Source of the DNA: Coffea arabica
Taxonomy: Eukaryota > Streptophyta > Magnoliopsida > Gentianales > Rubiaceae
Length of the DNA: 64,000 bases
Reading direction: 5' to 3'
NCBI RefSeq assembly: GCF_036785885.1
Contig: NC_092329.1
Location: forward strand, 5,828,001-5,892,000
This document shows, piece after piece, positions 1 through 11,494 of this stretch (the first letter of the stretch is position 1; each line of letters begins with the position of its first letter). A program made the position numbers and the translations under genes. Below the pieces are notes generated by a model. That model searched no databases, was not told the origin of the DNA, and was given only the letters and a program-made list of their open reading frames with translations.

Positions 1-15
1 CGATCTGTGCTGTAG

Positions 16-243
16 AGAACTGTCTGGACCGTGGCTGCCCTTGTGATAGTGATAAATGGATATGTTTTGCTGGACTTCTTTAAATCTGAAGTTGAAGGAC
101 CATTATTGGGATTGGTGGTCTGTCTGGGGACATTAGCATATTTGGCTTTCATTTTATACCTCATCTCACATGGTGGTAGCCTGCCTATGACCAATCTGTT
201 CAGCCACATGCACTCTACTGGATTTGCCCAGCTCAAGAGCTAA
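16..243 (+). CDS. NRAMP-type metal transporter, last exon (partial)
   Basis: This is the C-terminal exon of a gene that begins outside the window. An acceptor-like CTGTAG ends at base 15, and the frame is open from 16 to the TAA at 241-243. It encodes about 75 residues. The stretch VIVINGYVLLDFF..EV and the hydrophobic run ending FILYLISHGG match the last two membrane helices of plant NRAMP proteins of the NRAMP2/3/4 type, as I remember them. Those proteins are proton-coupled Fe2+/Mn2+ transporters, commonly of the vacuolar or trans-Golgi membrane. The tail after the last helix is short and polar. The catalytic DPGN and MPH motifs would lie upstream and cannot be checked. The family call rests on this helix pair alone. 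Confidence 0.55.
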   Translation, partial: RTVWTVAALVIVINGYVLLDFFKSEVEGPLLGLVVCLGTLAYLAFILYLISHGGSLPMTNLFSHMHSTGFAQLKS

Positions 244-1022
244 GCCAACGATCCTTTTGCCAGATGAATAAAATGGAACTCCATAACACCCATCACTGAA
301 AAGCCTTGTTGCATTACAACAGTGCCAGGAAGCCTTTGTGAGAATTGGCTATGCCGTATCAGGTGACGTAAGTGCACATCAAGACTCAGGATTCAAGTGC
401 GAGAGCTGAGAACTGCTCTATACTACTTTTGAGCATGTCCTGCTACAATCATGGTATAAAAGTTTGTTGACTAATTGAGAATCTTTACTGCGCTCTTGAG
501 TTTTTGACTGGAGTCATTAAGTGCATGCATGACAAAGTGAATCTACTGCTGAAAATACAACGAAAAATCACTACTATGTTCAGAGGGTGTGGAGTAAGAA
601 GAAGACATGCACGTGTTTGGAGGATAGTGTCGTTTAGTAATGGTTACGGGCAGTTTTACTCCATTGCCAGGGAACTAATATCTTGTTTGTTTGTTATTAT
701 ATGTATAAAGCTAGTAGGAGTTAATTGATTATATTTGATACCTAAGAAGTTTAGAGATTTAACTGTCATGTCATTAGCATACAGCTGAATTGTATCTTTT
801 GAGAAAATGAAATTTATGGTTTGCTTGAATCCATCAAATGCAAGTCACTTTTTTATGTCCAATGTGACTTTCAGAACTTGGCTTTTTTTACTTTAGAGAA
901 TAAGGTCAATGAAGTTGCACAAGATAAAGTAAACTTTGCTGGTTTCTCAATGACTACAGCCTTCATCTGGCCTTGTGATATAGTAGTAGTATTAGGCATA
1001 AATCACGAGAACTGAGAAGAGG
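244..1022. other. 3' flank of NRAMP-like gene, no further gene seen
   Basis: Non-coding sequence follows the NRAMP stop, probably 3' UTR and then intergenic DNA. Short open frames here (504-728, 821-1015) show no recognisable protein and do not start convincingly. Confidence 0.4.
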
Positions 1023-1467
1023 ATGGGGGAACACAGAAAATACAGCAAGATGCAGATAAATGAACATATTGACCAGTGCCAAAATGATAGTAGTACCACT
1101 ATCTACAAATCCAGCAATTCAAGGTAACGCGTGAGTTCATCCAATAATACTCGGGGCAGTAATTTGCTTGGAAAATGCAGGCGTGGAAGATGACAGATTC
1201 ACTAATGCCATAATCCTTAAGCAGCTTCTAGACTTCGGGAACAGAAATGAATTGCTAGCCAAGGAAGCTCGATCTCAGTCCAAATTTTTGAGGGAAATCA
1301 GAAATTTCTTGAGTGGTCGTATTTGGAAGGATGACGAGGAATCGGAGTCAAAAGTAATTACCCGAAATGGAAAGAGACACGGTTTTGACTGTTCGAATGA
1401 CTTTGAGTCCAGTCAATATGGTTGGACTTCGGACTTGCCTAAGCATCACGCATGGCCAGACTCATGA
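1023..1467 (+). pseudogene. Unrecognised gene fragment with zinc-finger-like NEHIDQC
   Basis: An ATG at 1023 opens a short frame reading MGEHRKYSKMQINEHIDQC before a stop at 1122-1124. That stop overlaps a possible donor (AG|GTAACG). A 99-codon open frame follows, ending at 1467, and a possible acceptor (ATGCAG|GC) lies near 1180. NEHIDQC resembles the last His/Cys half of UBZ4-type ubiquitin-binding zinc fingers, but the first CxxC half is absent. The second part is charged and helical-looking (LLAKEARSQSKFLREIRNFL). I do not recognise the gene. It could be an exon relic of a DNA-repair-type protein or chance coding. Confidence 0.2.
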
Positions 1468-1844
1468 TTAGACCAAGGCTATTATTACATCGTCTCACAA
1501 ACTCATAAGCAAGTTGATTCTGCAAAAGCAGGTATCACCATGTTCGGGAGGATTTGATTGGATGGTAAATTGATAAGCATCACCTATTTATGAGATAATT
1601 TACTGTATTAGATCAAATTTACCAATAGAACATCTCATAAGCGAGTGGGATCCATATACGTAGCTAGATCTCAGCTCACAAGTTTCTTTTTGAACCCTTA
1701 TCACTATAAAAAATTCTGGAGCTGTCAACAATACGTATAATACTACAAGAATTAGAGATTATGTATTCAAGTCTGACTAAATACCAGTTTTGGCTAACTC
1801 TATATTTAGTTACCATTTAAAGTATTTAATCAATATGTCTACTA

Positions 1845-2549
1845 CAAGGGCGGATCTAAGGTGGGGGCACTGTCCTTAAATTCCTATAATACTTATATAA
1901 TTTTAAGTGTGCCCCCAGAGTTTTTTTAAAAAGGATATGAAAGAATTACGTGATTTTTAAATTAGTTCATAAACTAAAATTCTAAAAAGATACGTGGGCA
2001 CAAATTCCATTTAAAATAAGTTAAAAAAAAAAACCTTTTCATTTCAATTTGCAAGTACCAATCATATTATTCACTTTCTTTGGGCCCCACTCCCCAATTT
2101 CCCTTCCCTTCTCTGGGCTCCCATTTTTCCCCCACAACTGAGAGTCACTACCTTCCACAACCAAGCAGCTAGCTACTCTTTCTCTTGATCAATTCATCCA
2201 ATCATATCATTCACTTCCTTTGTTCCCACTTCCCAATTTCCCTTCCCTCCACTGGTCCCTCATTTTCCCTCCACAACCGAAAGACATTCTTATTTCCACA
2301 ACCAAATTAGTTATCAAAATATAAAAACTTACAGTGAGCAATTGTAAATAGTTTAGTTTGTTTTTGAAATAAAATTATTATTACACTAATAATTTTGAAT
2401 TTATCTTTTTATGTTTTTCATGAAATATATGCATCATTTGTACTTATTGGTGAGTTTTTTTTTTTTGCTTAAAAAATTAGAAAAAGAGTAGATAAAAAAT
2501 GTTAATGTTGTCTTTGCCCCCACTAAAAATTTTTTCTGGCTCCGCCCTG
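1845..2549. mobile_element. hAT-type non-autonomous transposon (705 bp)
   Basis: The element starts CAAGGGCGGATC and ends GGCTCCGCCCTG, giving imperfect terminal inverted repeats of the CAGGGGCGGA..C type found in plant hAT (Tip100-like) elements. Both ends run on into a G-rich (GGTGGGGGCA) and C-rich (TGCCCCCACT) sub-terminal block. It is flanked by a perfect 8-bp direct repeat GTCTACTA (1837-1844 and 2550-2557), the length hAT transposases make. There is no transposase frame inside. The middle holds a diverged tandem duplication of about 110 bp (about 2064-2166 and 2197-2307), both copies carrying CCCAATTTCCCTTCCC and CCACAACC. Confidence 0.85.
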
Positions 2550-5104
2550 GTCTACTATATCCATAACGTTCAGAAATATCAACCATTTTTAATCCGTGTG
2601 TTTCCTTCTCAATACCGTATAAATTTCACACTTTAAGGGCTAAGACATCGCAAGGAAGTAGCGTCGTTGACATGAAATGTCCCGTTATGGTGCTATTCAC
2701 AAATATCGGTTGCTGAGAGAGAGATGCTCGGAGTTTTTTTTTTCCTTTTTTTTTTTTTTTTGGGTTTTCCTTTGATTTCGGTAGTTGAAAACTGAAGTCA
2801 GTTGTTTGATTAGAAGACCTCTTTGTTCCTAGACTTTACTAGCAAAAGAAATTAGAATCAACAAGAAATTTGAGTCGAGTACACCTTTATTTTTTCATTT
2901 TATGAGAACACGTACTTAATTATGCAGCTTAATTATTTTTCTCCAAGAGACCTCAAGTACTTTGATTCAAGCTCAATTATTCAAATATGTGATTCCTGCT
3001 TATTTTAAATAAAATCAGTACGTACACGGTACACCTAATAAAATTAGTATGTACACCTACTTATTTTTCTAACGCACTCAAATTTATTATGACTAAAGTT
3101 ATTCATGGAATAGTGGATTATTTGTTTTACTTGGACTAATACCTAATAAAGTAACAAAAAGTTAGTTCGTCCTTACTGTTGATCTAAATTTGGTTTTCTT
3201 ACTAAAATTGTAAAAATACTTAGTTAAGGACTTTTGTACGCTGTAACCTAACCATTTAATCCACACAATATAGACACAAAAACATTTTCTTGGAATGTTA
3301 AAAGTCTTATTGCTTGTTCTTAAGTGTTTTGTGAATGCCAAAACATGCACCATGTATTTAGTAAATCCTACAATTTCATTCTTGTTCAACTTAATTTACC
3401 CTTATTGATATTATTAATAGCTAAAAGATGTACCGCATTTTGCATTTTCTTGCTAGTCCAATCAGAAGAACTTACTAGAGATGCTTTTTTTTTTCATAAA
3501 TATTTCTTTTACATATTTTTCAATCATTTTTTTTTTTTACCTCACATACGTTATATCTTTAAAAAAAATATTACAGTAATATTTTTCTCAAAAACCCTTG
3601 AAAAAATTATAATCCAAACAACCTCTCACTGAGCTTAATAATAGCAAAAGGATGCACCACATTTTACACTTGCTTGCTTGTTCAAACTTGCTGACTCTCC
3701 ATCTAATGGCAAAATATGAACTAGCTGCTGCAATCTTCTGAAGGATGGTACCGTACTGCCGTGTTCAATGCGATTAAACACCAGTTTTGACCAAGCAAAT
3801 CATCCATGCACAAATTGAGCATGGTCTAGTCTAGCACAGCCTCGTGCAAGCTTTTACCTAGAATTTTCTTCAGCTTCCAGCCTTCTACAAGTGACAAGTG
3901 ACCTGCAGAAGTTGACCCACTCTTGCTCCTCTCACTTGGTCATTTCCAAACTGCCATCACCTCAATTTCCTTGCATTTGCATGCAGCCTCCAGCATGAGT
4001 AAGTTCAGTTCTATTGAGGAAAGGGTTACTGGAGAAAGTTTTGCTTTTAGCCTTTGGCAATAAAAATGGCACAAACCATGAAAGGTCTGCCTTTCCAATT
4101 ATATCAGGTGTACCAGAAATACACCAACTGGCCATAAACTCAACAAAAAAGGCAAAGACGTGAGAGGGAAAGTTTCTTTACTTCATCTTTTGAGTCGATT
4201 TTCTCATTTTTCGTAATTAACTGGAAGACAGACACACTAAAGTTGCAATAATACAAATTAATTTCGTAAAAGAAACTGATCCGCAATTAATAAATTGTTA
4301 GTACTATGTCCTACGTCTTTTGCTTACGAACCATGTAAAATTGTTCTATTAACTTGTCATGTCGTATGATGCTACATTATTAGAAGGTTTTAAAGAGCAT
4401 GCTGACGGAGTAAAACGTCCAAACCACATATTAATGACTCAATAAAGGATTACAAGACATCAAATTATGCATCCAGATTGCTCTATGAAGCAGGTTCTAG
4501 TTTTCACCAGTACGTATGAAAGAATAGAACTTGTATATATAGTAGATTCTTGTGTATGCAGTCAAAGATTAGGTTGTCTCTATTGAATGGCTTGAATTAC
4601 TTGTTGTAATTGACTCGACGGACCCACTTTTCACATATCAATTTACCAGAAATTTTCTCTCAAAAGACATAGAAAAGACCCTAGGACGAAGGATAAGACA
4701 TGGATCCATGGACTATTGAAGCACAAAAATACTTGGATAGATTTGGTTTACAGTCTTGTTAACCGTAGTATATCTTAGAATTACATTATTATTATCTTGT
4801 ATCACCATACATTACTCACTATCAATATACACGTATTATCATACATTTATGTGACTCCCGAATGGTGGTATAATTTAGGCTAATCACACTTTGCACCCCT
4901 AAATTTTAAATGTAATCATATTTTGCCATGCTCAACCTTGAAAAATGCAATTTATCCCTCTCACTTACACGGTCTCCATCAAACAATTCTGTCTATTCCT
5001 AAAATTTTTTTTTTTCTAAGTGTAGGTGAGAGGGTTTGAATGTGAGAATTCTCTCACTTTGGATTGGGTTTTATTTCCCCAAATTTATTTGCTTACATCA
5101 TCAT

Positions 5105-5222
5105 TACAATTTCCAATACACCTTTTTACCTTCCCAATTACCTTTTTATCTCACATACATCACATCACAAAAAGTGCTACAGTAAAAATATCTCTAATAA
5201 TTCACAATCCAAACAGAACTGT
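5105..5222. repeat. MITE-family core copy
   Basis: Contains the core ATCTCACATACATCACATC, then AAAAAGTGCTACAGTA, and ends CAATCCAAACAG. The same core recurs at 9890, 12525, 19790, 22981, 53912 and 54680. The left inverted-repeat end (TGTTTGGATTG) is not evident here. Confidence 0.6.
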
Positions 5223-5334
5223 CTCTCCGTCAAACAATCCTGTCTATCCCTAGAAAAGTAGTTAACTTTAAAACTTTTGATTTCGTAATAAAAAAAATTG
5301 AATATTAATGACAATATTATCCTTGTATTGTTGA

Positions 5335-5357
5335 ATATATATATATATATATATATA
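5335..5357. repeat. (AT)n microsatellite
   Basis: Uninterrupted alternating AT run upstream of the Pumilio gene. Confidence 0.9.
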
Positions 5358-5735
5358 GATACACGCATATATATACAGTTTGCCCTCAACCTTAAATGAA
5401 TTCGTAAATCGACCCTACCTAGCTACTATTTCCTAGAAAATACACGAACAGAGGGATGCAGGTGCAATTTGGCAGAAGCCACGTCCAACATATGGACGCG
5501 CATGAGTTGCAGAGAGAGACTTTACTATAAATTGCATGGACTCTCTCAGGCTTTCCTTTCATCTGCAAACTCCAATTCTTTTCCTATTTCTATTAGATGT
5601 CTTTCTCCTCCACTCTACCCGATCACCCCCACACACACACATCCCCCCCCCGACCCACACAATCCCTTTTTCCCTTAAAATTTTAAAAGTTTAAAAGGAA
5701 AAAAACCGAGAAAAAAATGCGTCCTTTTTAATACC

Positions 5736-5743
5736 TATAAATA
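5736..5743 (+). promoter_or_regulatory. TATA box of the Pumilio gene
   Basis: TATAAATA lies about 97 bp upstream of the ATG at 5833. Transcription would start near 5765-5770, giving a leader of about 65 bases with no upstream ATG and a short (CA)n run. Confidence 0.6.
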
Positions 5744-5832
5744 CACCCTTTTGCTGAGAAGTCAGATAAAACCCTCTTAAAGCCTTACTCTAGAAAACAC
5801 ACACACACTCTTTTGGCACTTGTAACGGAGAT

Positions 5833-8800
5833 ATGGAACATAGGGGCTTAGGGAACCGGCGAATTCCTTATTTTCCGGCCAGTTATTCACCGGAGAGTCA
5901 AGCCCAGAATTTTTTCATGTACCCTTTTCGCCGGAACTCCTTGCCTGAGGCTGGCTTTGACCACCCCCCACCACAAACCCCTAACGTTTTTCCCTGTGAT
6001 CAAACCCTTGAATCAGCTCTCTCAAGACTCAACCTCTCTTCGGATATTCACCACCAGACGGCACCGTTCCAGCCTCCGGAGACGGACACGGAGGGTTCAA
6101 TGGGTTATTTTCGTTCTGTGGGTTTGAACAATGTGGGATTTGAGCAGGGTGGTTTAATGGGCTTTGATGATTATCACACTGGTGGTGGGCCTGGTGGCCG
6201 CCAGCAGCAGGCTTTTGGCTTTGGTGGGGCCCACAGGAACCCCTTCTCGGGCCCGGGGATCTGGGATTGTGGGCCCGAGATTTCTGGCTTTAGTGGTGGC
6301 ATTTGCAGGGAGCCATGGTGTGGGGATGAGGCTTCCTGCTTGTTGAATGTTGACCTGAAAAATGACAACAGTCAAAGGTTTTGTGATCATGGCAACTCTT
6401 TCTTGCAGTGCAAGCAATCCTTATCAAGAGGAAACCAGAATGGTGTGTCGATGGAAAATATGGATGGACTATCTAATGGCTTTCTCTCAAGAAATTTAAG
6501 CTTCTTGAGGCCTAATTCGCAAAACAATCGACAATTATATGCAAGGATTAAGAATCAATTAGATGGATTATCTTTGCGAGATATGAGGGGAAGGATTGTT
6601 TCCTTCGCTAAAGATCAGAGTGGAAGTAAGATTTTGCAGGCGAAAGTGGATCATGCTAATGAAGGAGAGATTGAGATGGCAATATCTGAGATTTTGGATC
6701 ATGCTTCTGATCTGATGAAAAATCAATCTGGTAGTTATTTCATACAGAAGCTTTTTGTGGTCTGCAGTGAGGAACAGAGGACTAGGATTATTTTGGCTGT
6801 TACCAAGAATTCTTTTCAGCTTGTTGATATTTGTCTCAATCCACACGGGTATAATATACTGTTGATTGTTGATTTGATATATTTTAGCTTTGTCTGGATC
6901 TTGAATAGCACTTAAGTTTAAATTTTTTTTGGTCTGAATTGGCCTATATAATTTCTACAGAGCTCGCACTATGCAGAAATTGTTGGAAAACTTAAGTACC
7001 CCTGAGCAGATATCGTTTGTAATCTCTGCTTTAAGCCCTGGGGCTGTGGCTTTGGCTAACGACCCCAATGGTCAGCATGTTATCCGATATTGCTTGATAC
7101 ATTACCCCTATGAGTACCACAAGGTAATCCCGTTCTATTTATATATTGTTTTCCTTTTTTTTTTTTTGTGGTGCCGGTGGGGGTGGAAGATTACAATTTT
7201 TATATGTAGCATAGGGGACAACTAAGAATGTTAAATGTAAGAATTGGAGCAATTACCATCTTTCTCTTCGGTTGTGCTCTGGATGGCAAATAGGTCGAAA
7301 TTTATCTGGATGGAATTGTATGCATTCGGGGGGGATAGTCTGACATTATTTTGTTTTCCCTGGACAGCAGACTGTTGCTTTTAATTTTTCAAGTGAAATG
7401 TTCTATGTGCTGCTTGGTGTGACGATTTACTGTGACGGATAAGAGGTTTAGGAATTCATTCAAGTAGGAAAGTGTTCATCATTAGATATTCTGTTAATTT
7501 ATTTTCCTCGATGGTGTGGCCTAGATGGCAGATATATGTGATGCATGTCAAAGTCATTGTGCTGTGATGCATGGTACCTTTTGCTGACTAAGATACTCTG
7601 ATAAGTAAGTTTTACTATCACCTGAGGATCCCTCCTCATTTTGTCCCACTAAAGAACTTGCTGGTGGTTGAGCTAGATGCTCCACCATTAGAGATCACCT
7701 AGAGGTTGGTTAGCACCCCCCGAGATTGCCATGTGTGTCGTGCATTCGTGCACTTCTCAAGCACTACCTTAAGGATGGGCCTTTGTGGTGTATGCTTAGA
7801 GAAAGTCACTTTGGGTGTGACCTTCAAGGCTGTATGCTGCACAAAGATAACTTTGAAGGTTTTATTTAGGGGCTCCTACTTCATTATGCCCACAAAGATG
7901 AGCTAGATAGCAATGGTAGTAAGGGGACAGTAAATTGGAGGTTCAGCCTAATGTTACTTAAGTTTCTACTAGGGTACTAACTCTTATTTACCATCCTTTC
8001 AAAAGGTGAAAGGTGCCACAAGGGACAACTTGACTGCCTAGTGACACTATGGAGGCCATTCACATCTATGCTCATGACTTTAGTTTTCACATGCCAATCT
8101 TGCGCTCTTCATTGTTAAATATATCAACCTATGTAAAGCTGACATTCTTAAGCAGATTGTGAGTCCTGCCAAGCCTCACGATGCATATATGATTGTGACA
8201 TTCTTAAGCGATATATGTATGATGCCTAGCTATATACTTTACCCTGAAAGTCCACTTTGTTTGCTATTTTTCATAACATGCTTCTGATATTCAGTTTAGG
8301 TTGCAAAACTTGAGGCCCTTCTTGTATGTTCCTTGGTCTAGTGTTTGGCTTTTAGCTTAGACAAAAAAATCTAGAAGTTGTTTCCAATCTTCTTTCCTGT
8401 CTACGTTATAGCTTTTGTCAAGTCAAAAAGAACTCAAAGCAAGAAGTTGTGTGATAATAGCTTTCAGAATCATTTATTTGCCCGCAACTTTAACTTGAAA
8501 CAAGAATGAACCATGCACGACTTAGCTCTCCTCTTCTGGAGGACTATTTAGTTGTGCGAAAAGTTTTGAATTATGACATACATAGACCAAAGAAAAGCTA
8601 AGCTTGGTTGTTCAGTATATTCTTACAGATTATCATTACCAAATACTTACTATTTTTTTTGTACTGCAGCATTCAAGCAAAAACTTCTGCTAGTATAATC
8701 ATTTATAATCTCAAGGAATCTTATCTTTGTTTACTTTTACCGTCAATCATCTTCTAGAGAACAACTTAAGAGCATGTGAAAGATAAATCTCAGCCACTTT

Positions 8801-11494
8801 GTTATTTTCCTTAGGTTTAACTTTAAGTTAGGGTTTAGGTTTTAGACATTCAGGAGGCTTTCTCATAAAATTCAAACTTGATAGAAGAGTACTTTTGTAT
8901 AGGTGCTCTTTTTATATTTCACAGCGTTATACTTTTATAGGCTTGTAGATTTGTTCTCTATCAAAAGCGATGTTATAGATGTTCCTTTTTTCTCTGTGGG
9001 AAAGGAATAGCTGCTGGGTGAGAACAGAAAGTCCTAAATATATGTTCTTGAGAGTGCTAAAATATGATATGAAGGTATCATTGAACTATCATAATTTCCA
9101 CTCAAGAGTTTTGTATCCTGAGGTGGTTATAGTTCGTTGTTATACCATTTTAACCACTTCATTTCACTTTTGCAAATTAATGAACCCATTGTCAGCTTCA
9201 TAACAAGTTTATCTAACATAATACGCTTGAATTTCTTGTTATGTAATTTCTTATTCTTCTTGTTCTTCTTCTCTGTGAGGTTGTTCATCATGCTTTGAAC
9301 TAAACTGCGTAGCTTTATTCTAGCATAACTTGCCAACCTTCATGTTGAGTTTCCTCTCTACTCGAGTTCTCAATGATCACGTCATTGGGAAAGGCAACAA
9401 GTGAGATTATGGTCTGAATTCCTCTTCCCTATTTTTCCTTGTTTGACTTTTCTCTTCTTTATGCTACTGACTCAACAATTTGTATTGCTTCTCCACGCTA
9501 CTTGGTGGTAGCTTCCTTCATAGTTGGTTTTGAGTTTTTCAACCACAATAATACTAGAAAGCAATCAAACTGGTGAAAAATATAAAAATCTACTGTTAAG
9601 ATTTCTCATTTTTCTGATGTTTACAATTTCTAGCTTGAGGATGGTACAACACACATCTTCCTAATTTAGTTAATCAATGTGTTCTTGTACTGTGATCCTT
9701 TTACTACCTCAATCTAACTGACAAGATCCACCATCAGCACACCCCACGTATAATATTTACCTCATGAGAAAGTTAAAAGTATTGCTTTGTCAAACAAGCT
9801 GTCTTGAAATGGCCAAAATTGGTACTTACAGTCAGCAACAACTATAGGCTGAAGAATAAAGTAAAATTATTTGCTTGCATTACAAACACATTTTCTAATA
9901 CACCTTTTTATCTCACATATATCACATCGCAAAAAGTACTGCAGTAATTATTCCAAATAATATTTCAAATAATTTCCTATCCATTAAATGCATTTGGGTC
10001 TTGGGGCTCCTTTCTCTAATCGAAATGTAGCTTAATGTCCTTGTCATCCGAACTGATAAGTATGACTATGCTGTTCCTTTGTGTGCCTAGTACCAATTTC
10101 TTTGTGCAACTCATTCCCCATTTCAAATCACTGCCCATTGGGTAGCTTGAGCAGGTAGATATTTGTATCCACATGATCTGCTCAAGCAGTGATAGACACA
10201 CTCCGTTGCTTAAAGATAGTCAATTGCAACTTCATTGCTTGCATAAACTTGTTTTTTGGCCAATCTGAACTTAGTGTTACTCTAGCAGTAAATCTTGGAT
10301 GATATGTTTGCCACAGTTGCTATTCAGGAACCAATTTGTGTGTCTGTTCGTGAAATATATCATTCTCCTGCACCAGCACTATCTGCCTATACTCAGACAC
10401 GTGATAGATGGTTTACTGCTGCTCTCATATGTTTGATGAGTTCTTCCCATCTCTAGATACTTTGTTTAAGGAGTTTTTTTTTTTTCTTTCTGTATACTAG
10501 CATGTTTGGACTAAATCAACTGTCTGACAATATGTTGTATTTGGCAGCACCTTCTCAACGAAATTGTACATAACTGCTATACAATTGCAACAGACAAAAG
10601 TGGGTGCTGTGTGCTGCAGTCTTGTGTGGAGAATGCTTATGGAGAACCCAAAGAGCGTTTGATGAATGAAATAATAAGAAATGCATTACAACTAGCAGAA
10701 GATCCTTATGGGTTTGATTCTAATGCATGCTTTTTTTTTAATTCTTTACCCTAAGTTGCAAAACAATAATAATAAGCATGTTCTTTCTTGATATGCTTTT
10801 TGCCCTTCATTCTATGTAGGAATTATGTGGTTCAACACTTGCTGGGACTAAAAATACCAGAAGTTACAGCTCTTCTGTTGGAACAGCTTCGAGGCCATTT
10901 TGTGGCCCTCTCCAGTGACAAATATGCGAGTAATGTAGTGGAGAAAATTCTAGTTGATTCTGGAAAAGGGCACTCTGCAACAGTTATTATGGAATTGCTC
11001 ACAAGTCCAAATGCTGGTAGTCTACTAGTACATCCTTATGGGAACTTTGTCATTCAGAAAGCGCTATCAATCGCAAAGGTAGTTTGATGTACTGGATTTC
11101 TTTGCTGTCCCTTGGGCATGTCACTCTCCAAAGCTTCTGATATTTTTCTGATGCATGATTGTTTTAAATTCAACAAGTACTTTACATATCTTTTGAGTTG
11201 CTTACCGTTAACCTTCTTGGAAAATGCTGAAATGACCACCTTTAGCCATGTTCATGCTGACAAACAGAAACCATTCAAGGCATCATTATCTCTTGCCTTT
11301 TAGATGAGGGGTCTGACCACTCAGTCTAGGATTGATCATCTGATTTCTCATTTTGTCATGATTTTGTTGTACAGGGTGAAGTATACGTTGCACTTCACAG
11401 CTTAATCCAAAGCAATGCTCAATCAATGCGCAGCAACCTTTTCGGTAGGAAGATTCTTGCTTGGTTTGAGAAGAAGAAGCACCAGCATGTATAG
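5833..11494 (+). CDS. Pumilio-family RNA-binding protein (APUM7-12 type)
   Basis: Predicted exons are 5833-6848, 6961-7123, 10548-10711, 10820-11078 and 11375-11494. All are joined by GT-AG introns with consistent phases (2, 0, 2, 0), giving 573 residues. The N-terminal 235 or so residues are Gly/Pro/Asn-rich and probably disordered. The rest is a PUF domain with eight repeats, whose recognition helices read GSKILQ, GSYFIQ, GARTMQ, GQHVIR, GCCVLQ, GNYVVQ, ASNVVE and GNFVIQ. PUF proteins bind 3' UTRs and control translation and mRNA decay in the cytoplasm. Repeats 5-8 keep the residues that read UGUA, whereas repeats 3-4 are degenerate, as in the divergent plant APUM7-12 group. Intron 2 is 3.4 kb and carries a MITE core. 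The start is the first ATG after a TATA box and opens the only long frame. Confidence 0.92.
9890..9985. repeat. MITE-family core copy in Pumilio intron 2
   Basis: CACCTTTTTATCTCACATAT followed by ATCACATCGCAAAAAGTACTGCAGTAATTATT, the dispersed core seen elsewhere in the window, sits inside the long second intron of the Pumilio gene. Confidence 0.6.

Larger units (their letters stand above)
2558..5735. other. Intergenic, no gene seen
   Basis: AT-rich intergenic DNA lies between the hAT element and the Pumilio promoter. It holds MITE-core relics near 3510-3620 and 5105-5222, and an (AT)n run at 5335-5357. Two diverged copies of a TCAAACAATTCTGTCTATTCCTA-like stretch (near 4978 and 5229) flank the second MITE core. 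Short open frames at 3324-3632 and 5026-5261 are low-complexity repeat DNA. Confidence 0.5.

Noticed and set aside
8815-8845. Telomere-like TTAGGGTTTAGGTTTTAG
   Set aside because: Only two imperfect units inside a Pumilio intron; chance or a telo-box-like element, not an array.
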